The notes under the pieces were generated by a model. It was not told the DNA's origin, searched no databases, and saw only the letters and a program-made list of their open reading frames with translations. A DNA stretch of 62,718 bases from G963666705 sp963666705 (GTDB taxonomy: Bacteria; Pseudomonadota; Alphaproteobacteria; CADEGL01): contig CAXXKO010000015.1 of NCBI GenBank assembly GCA_963666705.2, positions 1 to 62,718 on the forward strand, read 5' to 3'. The stretch's first letter is position 1. Every line of letters begins with the position of its first letter. The position numbers and the translations under genes are program-made. Shown here piece after piece: positions 1 to 6,446 of this stretch.

Positions 1-202
1 ATAAGTGTGGGTCGTGCTCGAAGGGTCGCTGCTCGTCGGCCACACAGGAGGCCAGCAAGTCGGCAATCCCGAGCCGTCTCTCGATCCCGGGAAACAGCAA
101 TACGCCGCCGTCCGACGACAGCCGCCCGCCGTCGAACCGGGCACACAATTCCTTGCCCGCCACGGGTGACAAGCCGGGGAGATAGGCGATAGTCTCGTTC
201 AT
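1..202 (-). CDS. IS1380-family transposase, N-terminal part (partial)
   Basis: This is the first 67 codons of a DDE transposase of the IS1380 family; the rest is beyond the window start. The translation begins MNETIAYLPGLSPVAGKEL and continues with the characteristic FDGGRLSSDGGVLL stretch and an ERRLGIADLLASC segment, which I recognise from alphaproteobacterial IS1380 transposases. The start is the ATG whose complement lies at 200-202. Catalytic residues are not in view. It is not in the forward-strand gene context of the neighbouring HD-domain fragment and probably truncated that gene on insertion. Confidence 0.8.
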   Translation of the reverse strand, partial: MNETIAYLPGLSPVAGKELCARFDGGRLSSDGGVLLFPGIERRLGIADLLASCVADEQRPFEHDPHL

Positions 203-271
203 GGTGAGCTGGGTTTTCCCGTTGCCGCGTGATCTGGCTTCAACACCGAAATCATACGGAATCTCAATAGG
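1..271 (-). mobile_element. IS1380-family insertion sequence, one end (cut by window edge)
   Basis: The segment holds the 5' part of an IS1380-type transposase reading leftward, plus about 70 bp of non-coding sequence up to a likely element end. Read on the minus strand, the outer end starts CCTATTGAGATTCCG, which resembles IS1380-family termini (recalled, not searched). The next four bases outward are TTAA, a plausible target site. The other end lies outside the window, so the boundary at about 271 is an inference and cannot be confirmed by a matching repeat here. Confidence 0.6.
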
Positions 272-320
272 TTAATCCACGCTCACCAACCCTTTCACAG
301 CGCGCCGTGAATAATCCGGG

Positions 321-761
321 TTGGCTGAAGTCGCCGAACTGGTGGCGACAGCCACGGGTGGAACGGATGCTAACCTAGTGGCGGCGGCGGTCCTACATGA
401 CACGATCGAGGACACAAATACCCGAGAAGCGGAATTGCGCGATCTATTCAACGCTGATGTTGCGGAGTTGGTCGCGGAAGTCACTGACGACAAATCACTG
501 GACAAAGATCGGCGCAAGGAAATTCAGATCGAGACCGCCTCGCGGAAGAGTGACCGGGCGAAGGTCCTCAAGCTCGCGGACAAGACCTCTAATTTGCGTT
601 CCATCGCCAAGAGCCCGCCGACGGATTGGAGCCACGAGCGTCGCCTTGAGTATCTCGAATGGGCAGAGGGAGTGGCGGTCGGCCTGAGGGGGGTGAACCC
701 GTGGATCGAGGACCAGTTCGACGATGCGACGCGTGACCTCCGGAACGTGCTGAAACTTTGA
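321..761 (+). pseudogene. RelA/SpoT-like HD-domain phosphohydrolase, N-terminally truncated
   Basis: The 146-residue product matches the stand-alone HD hydrolase (MESH1-like, guanosine tetraphosphate 3'-pyrophosphohydrolase) family. It has the metal-site segment AAAVLHDTIEDT at about residues 21-32 and later KLADKTSNLRSI, as seen in SpoT hydrolase domains. Family members are about 180 residues and begin with a helix carrying the first metal-binding histidine (a YINHP-type motif). That part is missing: the frame has a stop at 312-314 and the IS1380 end lies at about 271. I infer that the IS insertion, or a linked deletion, removed roughly 40 N-terminal codons. Activity is unlikely without that histidine. 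The only available start is TTG. Confidence 0.7.
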
Positions 762-834
762 ATGACCAGTGAGCGCGACGGGCTACGTCGCGGCGATGAC
801 GCCACAGAGGCGGAGACTATGCGTCCTCGAGTAA

Positions 835-1005
835 CTCGCAGTTGCCCAGACGCGCGTCGACCTGATGAGCCAACCAACCCTGTCGCGCCTCGAGAACGCG
901 CCATCGTGGCGCGCGCTTGCGCACATGGGGCTGTCCATAATCGGTCTGTTTTGCGAAAGCTTCGAGCGCGTTCCCCGGCGCGTCACCCTCGACTGGAGTT
1001 GCCCC
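835..1005 (+). pseudogene. Degraded IS1380-family transposase fragment
   Basis: The reading frame through 865 gives MSQPTLSRLENAPSWRAL followed by a GLFCESFERVPRRVTLD segment. This matches the SQPT(L/M)SRLEN region and the following LFCDSF block of IS1380 transposases. An in-frame stop sits at 832-834, and similarity breaks up near 1000, just before the expected IDDT catalytic block. It is therefore a short, decayed internal piece with no ends visible. Traces of the preceding region, where the family has GYEDADD, may extend back to about 775 in another frame. It belongs to a different copy from the element at the window start. Confidence 0.65.
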
Positions 1006-1140
1006 GGTTTCGTGGACGGTTATGGGGGCCACGGCCTGCATCGTCGTTCGGTGGTTCGTGCCCCGCTACGAGGAAACTGGAGATTGGCAGGTCCTCGCGT
1101 GGTGGATACACGATAATCTGCCCTACTCGGAAATATGTTT

Positions 1141-2215
1141 CGTCCCTATCCGGTTAATGCAGGTAGCGACCGAGTGTTCTTTATATGTTCGCTCTAAGGG
1201 TGTACTGTTCCCGCCTCTGAGGATTGGTCGGGAGACAGGGCATGAGCGGCTTGTTGACGTTCCAAGAGCGCTACCGAGACGAGGAATCGTGCATCCTGGC
1301 CTTGGCGGATCGACGCTGGCCGTCTGGGTTTGCGTGCGCCCGCTGCGGGCACCGGCGGGGCTATCGGCACAAGGCGCGGGCGCGCGTCTTCGAATGCGCG
1401 GCTTGCGGTCGTCAAGAGTCGGTGACGGCGGGAACCATCTTCCACCGCACCCGCACACCGTTGCCCAAATGGTTCCTGGCGGCGTGGTTGATGGGGCGGG
1501 ACAAGCGCGGGGTCTCGGCCCTGTTCCTGGCGCGCGAGCTGGGGCTTCGCTATGAGACCGCATGGCTGATGGCTCACAAGCTGCGCCATGGCTTGGCGGA
1601 GCGGCCGGAGGCGTTGCTGGACGGCATGGTCGAGGTCGATGAGAGCTACTACGGCGGGCGCGGCAAGCCCGAGAGCCGGGGCCGCGGGATGGCCAATGCC
1701 AACAAGAGCCTGCTCGTGCTGGCGGTGGAGAAGGTGGCGGTGGCGCCGGGCAAGGGGGTCGAGGGCAGCGGCTTCGTCGCCGGCCGGGCGCGGCTTGCCA
1801 TCCTGCCCCGGGCCAATGCCGAGCAGCTCGGCGGCTTCGTGCGGGCCGCCGTGACGCCGCGCGCGCGCCTGCTGACCGACGATTTCAATGGCTATGCCGG
1901 GCTCGGCGCCGTCTACCGGCACCAGCCCACCGTCCAAGGCCAAGGCAAGAACGCCGAGACGCAGATGCCGATCATCCACGTCCTGTTCAGCAACCTCAAG
2001 ACCTGGCTCAACGGCACCTACCATGGCGTCAGCGCCAAGCACTTGCCGCGCTATGGCCGGGAATGGGCCTATCGCTTCAACCGCCGCCGGCGGATCGACG
2101 ACCTCGGCGACTTCGTCCTGAGCCGCGCCATGGCCCGGCCAACCATCACATACCGCCAGTTGATCCACGGTCTGCAACCCAACGACGCGCTACCTGCATT
2201 AACCGGATAGGGACG
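1141..2215 (+). mobile_element. Complete IS1595-family insertion sequence (1,075 bp)
   Basis: The element is bounded by perfect 28-bp inverted repeats at 1141-1168 and 2188-2215. It is flanked by a perfect 8-bp direct repeat ATATGTTT at 1133-1140 and 2216-2223. An 8-bp target duplication is the norm for the IS1595 family. The single transposase gene is intact, and its stop codon lies inside the right inverted repeat. The perfect ends and target repeat point to recent insertion of a potentially active copy. Confidence 0.93.
1242..2210 (+). CDS. IS1595-family (ISXO2-like) transposase
   Basis: The 322-residue product begins with a zinc ribbon (Cys32, Cys35, Cys52, Cys55) that is typical of IS1595 transposases. 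The ISXO2-like catalytic domain follows: Asp133 in VEVDESYYGG, Asp213/214 in LTDDFNGY, and an Asn at about 251 in FSNLKTWLNGTYHGVS, where this family replaces the usual Glu with Asn. The C-terminal FNRRRRIDDL segment is also a family hallmark. I chose the ATG at 1242; an in-frame TTG at 1224 would add six residues. The reading frame is undamaged. Confidence 0.93.
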   Translation: MSGLLTFQERYRDEESCILALADRRWPSGFACARCGHRRGYRHKARARVFECAACGRQESVTAGTIFHRTRTPLPKWFLAAWLMGRDKRGVSALFLARELGLRYETAWLMAHKLRHGLAERPEALLDGMVEVDESYYGGRGKPESRGRGMANANKSLLVLAVEKVAVAPGKGVEGSGFVAGRARLAILPRANAEQLGGFVRAAVTPRARLLTDDFNGYAGLGAVYRHQPTVQGQGKNAETQMPIIHVLFSNLKTWLNGTYHGVSAKHLPRYGREWAYRFNRRRRIDDLGDFVLSRAMARPTITYRQLIHGLQPNDALPALTG

Positions 2216-2497
2216 ATATGTTTTTATCCAAAGCTCGCGGCTTTGCAACCAGTTGCATGCGACTACCTAGTGGGGGTCACTCTTGCGCTTGAAAGTCGAC
2301 CTCCATTATCGGCCCCATTAAGATTGATCGTGAAACCCGTTGCAAATTGGCGCCGAAAGTCGCGTTCTTGCCCCGGAGCGGTTGGCGGCTAGTTCCATGG
2401 CATACTTCTACCGATAGTGCCGGCAACCCGCCGCGCTATGAGCGTATCACTTCCTGCGCTTACGTCGCCCGCAAGATCGACCTCAGCCGCCAACCGC

Positions 2498-2819
2498 TGT
2501 TGGACAAAGCCAGCGCCTAGAAGAGCCAGTTACCATTGAAGCCGAAGAGGCGGCCGCAGATGAAACATAAGATCGGCTTCGGTTTTCTCGACCGCCCCGG
2601 GGTGTGCGAACAGTTGCGCCTTGCCACCAAGGCCGAGGCTTTGGGATATAGGCCGCAAAGAGATTCATGTTGGACAAAGCCAGCGCCTAGAAGAGCCAGT
2701 TACCATTGAAGCCGAAGAGGCGGCCGCAGATGAAACATAAGATCGGCTTCGGTTTTCTCGACCGCCCCGGGGTGTGCGAACAGTTGCGCCTTGCCACCAA
2801 GGCCGAGGCTTTGGGATAT
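2498..2819. repeat. 152-bp perfect direct duplication covering the 5' end of the LLM oxidoreductase gene
   Basis: Bases 2498-2649 are repeated exactly at 2668-2819, separated by 18 bp (2650-2667), so the period is 170 bp. Each copy carries the same upstream stop codon (TAG), the ribosome-binding region GAAGAGG and the first 30 codons of the oxidoreductase. Only the second copy continues into the full gene; the first runs out of frame after the equivalent of residue 30. The duplication therefore leaves a decoy start site 170 bp upstream of the real one. Confidence 0.95.
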
Positions 2820-3734
2820 GATTCATTGTGGGTGACCGAGACGCGGCTGGCGCGCGACGCGGTCTCCGTGCTGGGGGCGATGGCGGCCGTCACCGAGTGC
2901 ATCCGCCTCGGCACCTGTATCGTCAACAGCTGGACGCGCGGGCCGGCGCTGATGGCGGTGACGTTTGCTACCCTCGACAATCTCGCGCCCGGGCGCATGA
3001 ACCTCGGGCTCGGCGCCTATTGGAACCCGCTCGCCTGGAAGCAAGGCATCGACCGCCGCAAGCCACTTACCCAGATGCGCGAATATATTGGTGTGCTGCG
3101 CCGTTTGTTGGCGCTCGAAGAAGGGGTGACCTATGAGGGCGAACTGGTGAAGGTGCGCGACCTCACCCTCGATCTCGGGCATGGCGATGCGCGCGTGCCG
3201 CCAGGCGTCAAGATATTCATCGGCCCGACGGGTCCGAAAATGATGGAACTCACCGGCGAAATTGCCGACGGCGCGCTGATCAACGGCATCCTTTCTCCGT
3301 CATATACCGTGCGTTCACTGGAGCGCATGGCCGCCGGCGCGGCGCGCGTCGGGCGCTCGCTCGACGATGTCGAAAAGCTGCAGCTCGTCAACATCTCGAT
3401 GAATGCCGAACGCGAGAAAGCGCTCTACGACGCCAAGCGGCTGGTGACACAATATCTCGGTCAGCAGCCCCATTTCGCGAAAGCTTGCGAGTTTCCGGAA
3501 GATCGGCTGGTGGAGATCAAGCAGGTGATGGGCGGCTGGCCGCCGCGCGACGGCGGCATCGAAGACGCCATGGCGCTGGTCGACGACGACATGGTCGGCG
3601 ATCTGATCGCCTACGGCACGCCGGACGAATGCCTCGCCAGCGCCCAGCGCTGGATGGACGCCGGGCTCGACCAGTTGATCCTGATTCCGCTCAGCCGAAA
3701 CTATGACGAGATCATGGACGTGTTCGCGCCATGA
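2730..3734 (+). CDS. LLM-class flavin-dependent oxidoreductase
   Basis: The 334-residue product is a bacterial luciferase-like monooxygenase / F420-dependent reductase family TIM barrel. Visible hallmarks are the N-terminal KIGFGFLDRPGVCEQLRLA strand, LGYDSLWVTE, a TCIVNSWTRGPALMAVTFATLD segment, and a C-terminal YGTPDECLASAQRWMDAGLDQLIL block typical of the family. I cannot tell whether the cofactor is FMN or F420, and the substrate is unknown. The ATG at 2730 is preceded by GAAGAGG about nine bases upstream; TTG at 2706 is an alternative. The first 30 codons lie within the 152-bp duplication. The stop overlaps the ATG of a short ORF by four bases. Confidence 0.85.
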   Translation: MKHKIGFGFLDRPGVCEQLRLATKAEALGYDSLWVTETRLARDAVSVLGAMAAVTECIRLGTCIVNSWTRGPALMAVTFATLDNLAPGRMNLGLGAYWNPLAWKQGIDRRKPLTQMREYIGVLRRLLALEEGVTYEGELVKVRDLTLDLGHGDARVPPGVKIFIGPTGPKMMELTGEIADGALINGILSPSYTVRSLERMAAGAARVGRSLDDVEKLQLVNISMNAEREKALYDAKRLVTQYLGQQPHFAKACEFPEDRLVEIKQVMGGWPPRDGGIEDAMALVDDDMVGDLIAYGTPDECLASAQRWMDAGLDQLILIPLSRNYDEIMDVFAP

Positions 3735-3817
3735 GGACTATCGACGTTGCGGCGCTCGGCGCCGCAGTGGCAGACCGAATTCCGATGGCGGTCGCGCTGT
3801 TCGACGAGATAACCTAG
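3731..3817 (+). CDS. Possible 28-residue ORF, perhaps a truncated gene start
   Basis: An ATG at 3731 overlaps the TGA of the LLM oxidoreductase gene in an ATGA arrangement, which usually marks translational coupling. The reading frame encodes MRTIDVAALGAAVADRIP and ten more residues, ending in TAG. The length is too short for a recognisable domain. I suspect it is the beginning of a gene whose remainder has been lost, given the disrupted state of this region, but the sequence alone does not prove it. Confidence 0.25.
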   Translation: MRTIDVAALGAAVADRIPMAVALFDEIT

Positions 3818-3841
3818 GCGCTATCGTGCCCGTGGCCAGCG

Positions 3842-4144
3842 ATGACGAATAAGCTCAAATCCCTGTGGGCGGGCGACGTGCCCTTGCCGGAAGCGTTTTG
3901 GTGGTACGCCGTCGCATATGGCGTGTTGGCGAATTTTGTCACCAGCGGCCTGTTCCTGATCTTGATCGTCGAGGATATGAGCCCGTGGTTGCTGGTGCCC
4001 GCGTTTCTGCTGCCGGTGCCCTACAATATTTTCGTTATCGTCGCCGTCTGGCGCAGCGCCGAGCAGTATCAAGGCGACCAGAAATGGGCCGATCTAGCGC
4101 GCGCCGCGACGGTCGTCGGAATGATCATCGTGACTTTGTTGTAA
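3842..4144 (+). CDS. Small membrane protein of unknown function
   Basis: The 100-residue product starts with a short soluble stretch (MTNKLKSLWAGDVPLPEAFWWYAV). It has two clear hydrophobic segments, at about residues 24-44 and 50-68, and a third at the C-terminus (about 87-100). Between the last two lies YNIFVIVAVWRSAEQYQGDQKWADLAR, a pattern I recognise from small uncharacterised proteobacterial membrane proteins with a conserved VWRSA(x)YxGxxxWA motif. No function is known to me. There is no strong Shine-Dalgarno sequence before the ATG. It is the only apparently intact gene between the oxidoreductase and the ATPase remnant. Confidence 0.7.
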   Translation: MTNKLKSLWAGDVPLPEAFWWYAVAYGVLANFVTSGLFLILIVEDMSPWLLVPAFLLPVPYNIFVIVAVWRSAEQYQGDQKWADLARAATVVGMIIVTLL

Positions 4145-4181
4145 GGCGCGGCCTTGTGCCGGTGAGCGCGGCTTTGGTGGC

Positions 4182-4510
4182 ATGACGCGCGATCTCGGGC
4201 GGTCAGTCGTAAACTCGGACCTCTTCGACCTCATAGTGACGTTTGACGATTTCCGGGCAGAAGAGGCGTTCGGGCTGTTCGGCGAGATGGCGAGCGTGGG
4301 CAAGTCATCTACCTGACGCACCACCGGCACCTTCGCCAGATCGCCCGAGAAGTATGCTCAGGAGTAACGGTCCACGAAATGCCAGGACGGAGAATCGACG
4401 GCTCGGTCGGAGCTGGATACCTGCAGTCCAAGCCGGCTCGCGTCGAACAAATTACGCAAGCGCTTGATTTTGCTCTGTGTTCTTCACTTCCCACGACCAA
4501 CGACGCTTAG
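4182..4510 (+). pseudogene. C-terminal remnant of a YhaN/SMC-like AAA ATPase, frameshifted
   Basis: The frame from 4182 encodes a Walker B-like segment, NSDLFDLIVTFDDFRAEEAF followed by GLFGEMASVG, and stops at about 4314. Shifting the frame at about 4302-4304 continues the protein as VIYLTHHRHLRQIAREVCSGVTVHEM, which runs open to a TAG at 4508-4510. The combined sequence matches the C-terminal end of large YhaN-type or SMC-like AAA ATPases, where DDILVTFDD and a THHRH sensor are followed by a terminal VHEL. A one-base deletion explains the break. No other part of the roughly 1,000-residue parent gene is present in this window. Confidence 0.6.
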
Positions 4511-4986
4511 TTCGGTAAAGGGGGTTGCGTGCCCCCGCAACCAAAGCAGTAATCTAAATCAACATACTGCGCACAAGCTCCGGCTATCACGCCGGGGCTT
4601 GTCGTGTCGTGTTCGCACTATGTTTGATCCGCGCTGTTCTCTCACCGGCCACGGCCGGGAGAGGGGCCGTTCGGCGACCCGATCTTCCCGAGTGGTCGTG
4701 GACGCGCGATCAGCGGAGCGCCAGCGTCAATGGTGGGGGCAGAAGGCGGGGGCGGCCGTGCCGGAATCGCACCCGGGCCGATGTCCCGGGTGCTCTTGGA
4801 CTCGTCCCGGCAACCGATGAACGGCGCCGGACTGGATTGCTCGACCATGAATTCATGCTCTATGCATGTGCACTTGATGCATGGGAAATAGTACCTATAT
4901 ATGGGCCGCGACTCGCCCTTCCGGCGCGCGCACGAAAGCCCCGAAATGTTTGGAGATGTCAAGGTTCGAGCCGGGGCCGAGCCCGC
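4511..4986. other. Non-coding interval with several strong inverted repeats
   Basis: I see no convincing gene here. The interval holds a 12-bp stem with one T-G mismatch and a 6-nt loop at 4573-4602. It also holds a perfect 9-bp GC-rich stem with a 7-nt loop at 4769-4793 (GCACCCGGG paired with CCCGGGTGC). A third, smaller hairpin pairs GGTTGCG with CGCAACC at about 4524-4543. None is followed by a clear T-run on either strand. The 4769-4793 hairpin lies about 195 bp beyond the stop of the minus-strand amidohydrolase gene and could serve as its terminator. Confidence 0.4.
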
Positions 4987-5913
4987 TCATTCTGGCCGCG
5001 GTCCCGAAGTCGCGTCGAAGCCGTAGAACGCCGCCGCGTTTTCCGCGAACAGCTTGCGCCGGACTGCTTCGTCCTCCGTCCAGTCGGCGACCATATCGAC
5101 GAGGGCGGCGTCGTCGGGCATGGTGCCGCCATGGGCCGGGTGCGGCCAGTCGGTGCCCCAGACGACGCGGTCGGAGTTGGCCGCGATCAGCGAGCGGGCG
5201 AGGGGGGCCACGTCGGGGTAGGGCGCCGCGGCATCCGTGAGCCGGTAGGCGCCCGAGAGCTTGACCCAGCACGATCCAGCGCGCATGAGGCGGCGCAGGG
5301 CCTCGAATCCCGGATGGTCGATGCCCTCGGCCACGGGCACATGGCCCATATGGTCGACGATTATGGGGACGGGGAGCCGGGCGAGGCGCGGGGCCAGCGC
5401 GGGCAGGGTGCGCCCGTCGATGAGGAGCTGCAGATGCCAGCCGAACGCCTTGATGGCGTCGGCTACCCGCTCGAGGATATCGAGGGCGACGCCGCCGGCG
5501 AACAGGAGGTTGAAGCGCACGCCCCTGAACCCGACCTCGTGCAGGGCTTGGATCTCGCGCTCGCCGCAGGCCTCGTCGATCACCGCCACGCCGCGGCAGC
5601 GGGGGCCGAGATGCGCCATGGCCTCGCGCTGGCAGCTGTTGTCGGTGCCGTAGACGCTGGGCTGGACGATCACGCAGCGCTCGACGCCGAGGCGGTCCAT
5701 GAGGGCCGCGAAGCGCTCGACGCGCGCCTCGGGCGGCGTGAAGCCGCGGTCGTCCGCGTAGGGGTAGCGCGCCAAGGGGCCGAAGATATGGAAGTGGGTA
5801 TCCACGGTCCCGGGCGGGAGCGCGCGCCGCGGCTGGCCCGGGTTGGGGTGCGGGCCCTGGCAGGGCGGCGCGGGCGTGACGGTTGCCATTGCGGTGATCG
5901 CTCCCTTCTCCAT
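4987..5913 (-). CDS. Amidohydrolase family 2 (TIM-barrel metal-dependent lactonase-like) protein
   Basis: The 308-residue product belongs to the amidohydrolase_2 family, which includes 2-pyrone-4,6-dicarboxylate lactonase and D-galactarolactone isomerase. It has the N-terminal VDTHFHIFGP metal motif at about residues 37-46, the VQPSVYGTDN and GFRGVRFN strands, a VDHMGH segment, and the terminal WGTDWPHP motif carrying the barrel aspartate. The final FAENAAAFYGF helix is typical. The substrate is probably a cyclic lactone or carboxylic acid, but cannot be fixed from sequence. The start is ATG at 5913, with GGAG five bases before it; an in-frame ATG at 5889 is the alternative. It is divergent from fumC across the 96-bp repeat array. 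Confidence 0.85.
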   Translation of the reverse strand: MEKGAITAMATVTPAPPCQGPHPNPGQPRRALPPGTVDTHFHIFGPLARYPYADDRGFTPPEARVERFAALMDRLGVERCVIVQPSVYGTDNSCQREAMAHLGPRCRGVAVIDEACGEREIQALHEVGFRGVRFNLLFAGGVALDILERVADAIKAFGWHLQLLIDGRTLPALAPRLARLPVPIIVDHMGHVPVAEGIDHPGFEALRRLMRAGSCWVKLSGAYRLTDAAAPYPDVAPLARSLIAANSDRVVWGTDWPHPAHGGTMPDDAALVDMVADWTEDEAVRRKLFAENAAAFYGFDATSGPRPE

Positions 5914-5983
5914 CTGGACTCCGATATGTTACCAGTATGCGGCGCCCGGAAAGCAACTGGCGAGTGGCAATTTCGGCGCGCGA

Positions 5984-6425
5984 GGCAAGCCCGAGAGGGC
6001 GCCGGAGCGCTAGCGAGGAACCTGCGCGGCGCCTGAGCGAGATCGAGTAGGCCCCGGCGAGCCGCCTACTCGGCTCGCCGGCAAGCCCGACAGGGCGCCG
6101 GAGCGCTAGCGAGGAGCCATAGCGGCGCCTGAGCGAGATCGAGTAGGCCCCGGCGAGCCACCTACTCGGCTCGCCGGCAAGCCCGACAGGGCGCTGGAGC
6201 GCTAGGGAGGAGCCATAGCGGCGCCTGAGCGAGATCGAGTAGGCCCCGGCGAGCCGCCTACTCGGCTCGCCGGCAAGCCCGACAGGGCGCCGGAGCGCTA
6301 GCGAGGAGCCATAGCGGCGCCTGAGCGAGATCGAGTAGGCCCCGGCGAGCCGCCTACTCGGCTCGCCGGCAAGCCCGACAGGGCGCCGGAGCGCTAGCGA
6401 GGAGCCTTAGCGGCGCCTGAGCGCT
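5984..6425. repeat. Tandem array of a 96-bp unit, four full copies plus a partial fifth
   Basis: Units begin at 5984, 6080, 6176, 6272 and 6368, exactly 96 bp apart. The fifth stops after about 57 bp near 6425. Copies differ by only a few bases; copy 1 is the most divergent. Each unit is rich in self-complementary blocks: GGCGAGCC and GGCTCGCC flank GCCTACTC, GAGTAGGC can instead pair with GCCTACTC, and GGCGCC occurs twice. No ORF with protein-like composition crosses it. It fills the region between the divergent starts of the amidohydrolase and fumC genes. Confidence 0.95.
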
Positions 6426-6446
6426 AAACAGAAAGGGGCGACCACG

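Larger units (their letters stand above)
1022..2392 (+). pseudogene. Small ORF of unknown function split by the IS1595 element
   Basis: If the IS1595 element and one copy of its 8-bp target duplication are removed, bases 1022-1140 join in frame to 2224-2392. The result is a 95-codon ORF. Across the junction it reads DWQVLAWWIHDNLPYSEICF then YPKLAAL. The first ATG is at 1022; an upstream in-frame stop is at 938-940. The WIHDNLPYS...FYPKLAA string looks like real protein, but I cannot name its family. Downstream of PKLAA the composition becomes less convincing, so the gene may already have been damaged before the insertion. Confidence 0.35.

Noticed and set aside
2292..2520. An open frame ending RKIDLSRQPLLDKASA just before the LLM oxidoreductase gene
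   Set aside because: It could be the 3' end of a lost gene, but it has no start codon and no family I recognise, and part of it is only the first copy of the 152-bp duplication.
4609..6036. A 475-codon plus-strand frame across the amidohydrolase gene
   Set aside because: It is antisense to a gene with VDTHFHIF and WGTDWPHP motifs, and its start lies in a non-coding hairpin-rich interval.
5984..6425. CRISPR array
   Set aside because: The units are contiguous 96-bp tandem repeats without unique spacers, and no cas genes are present.
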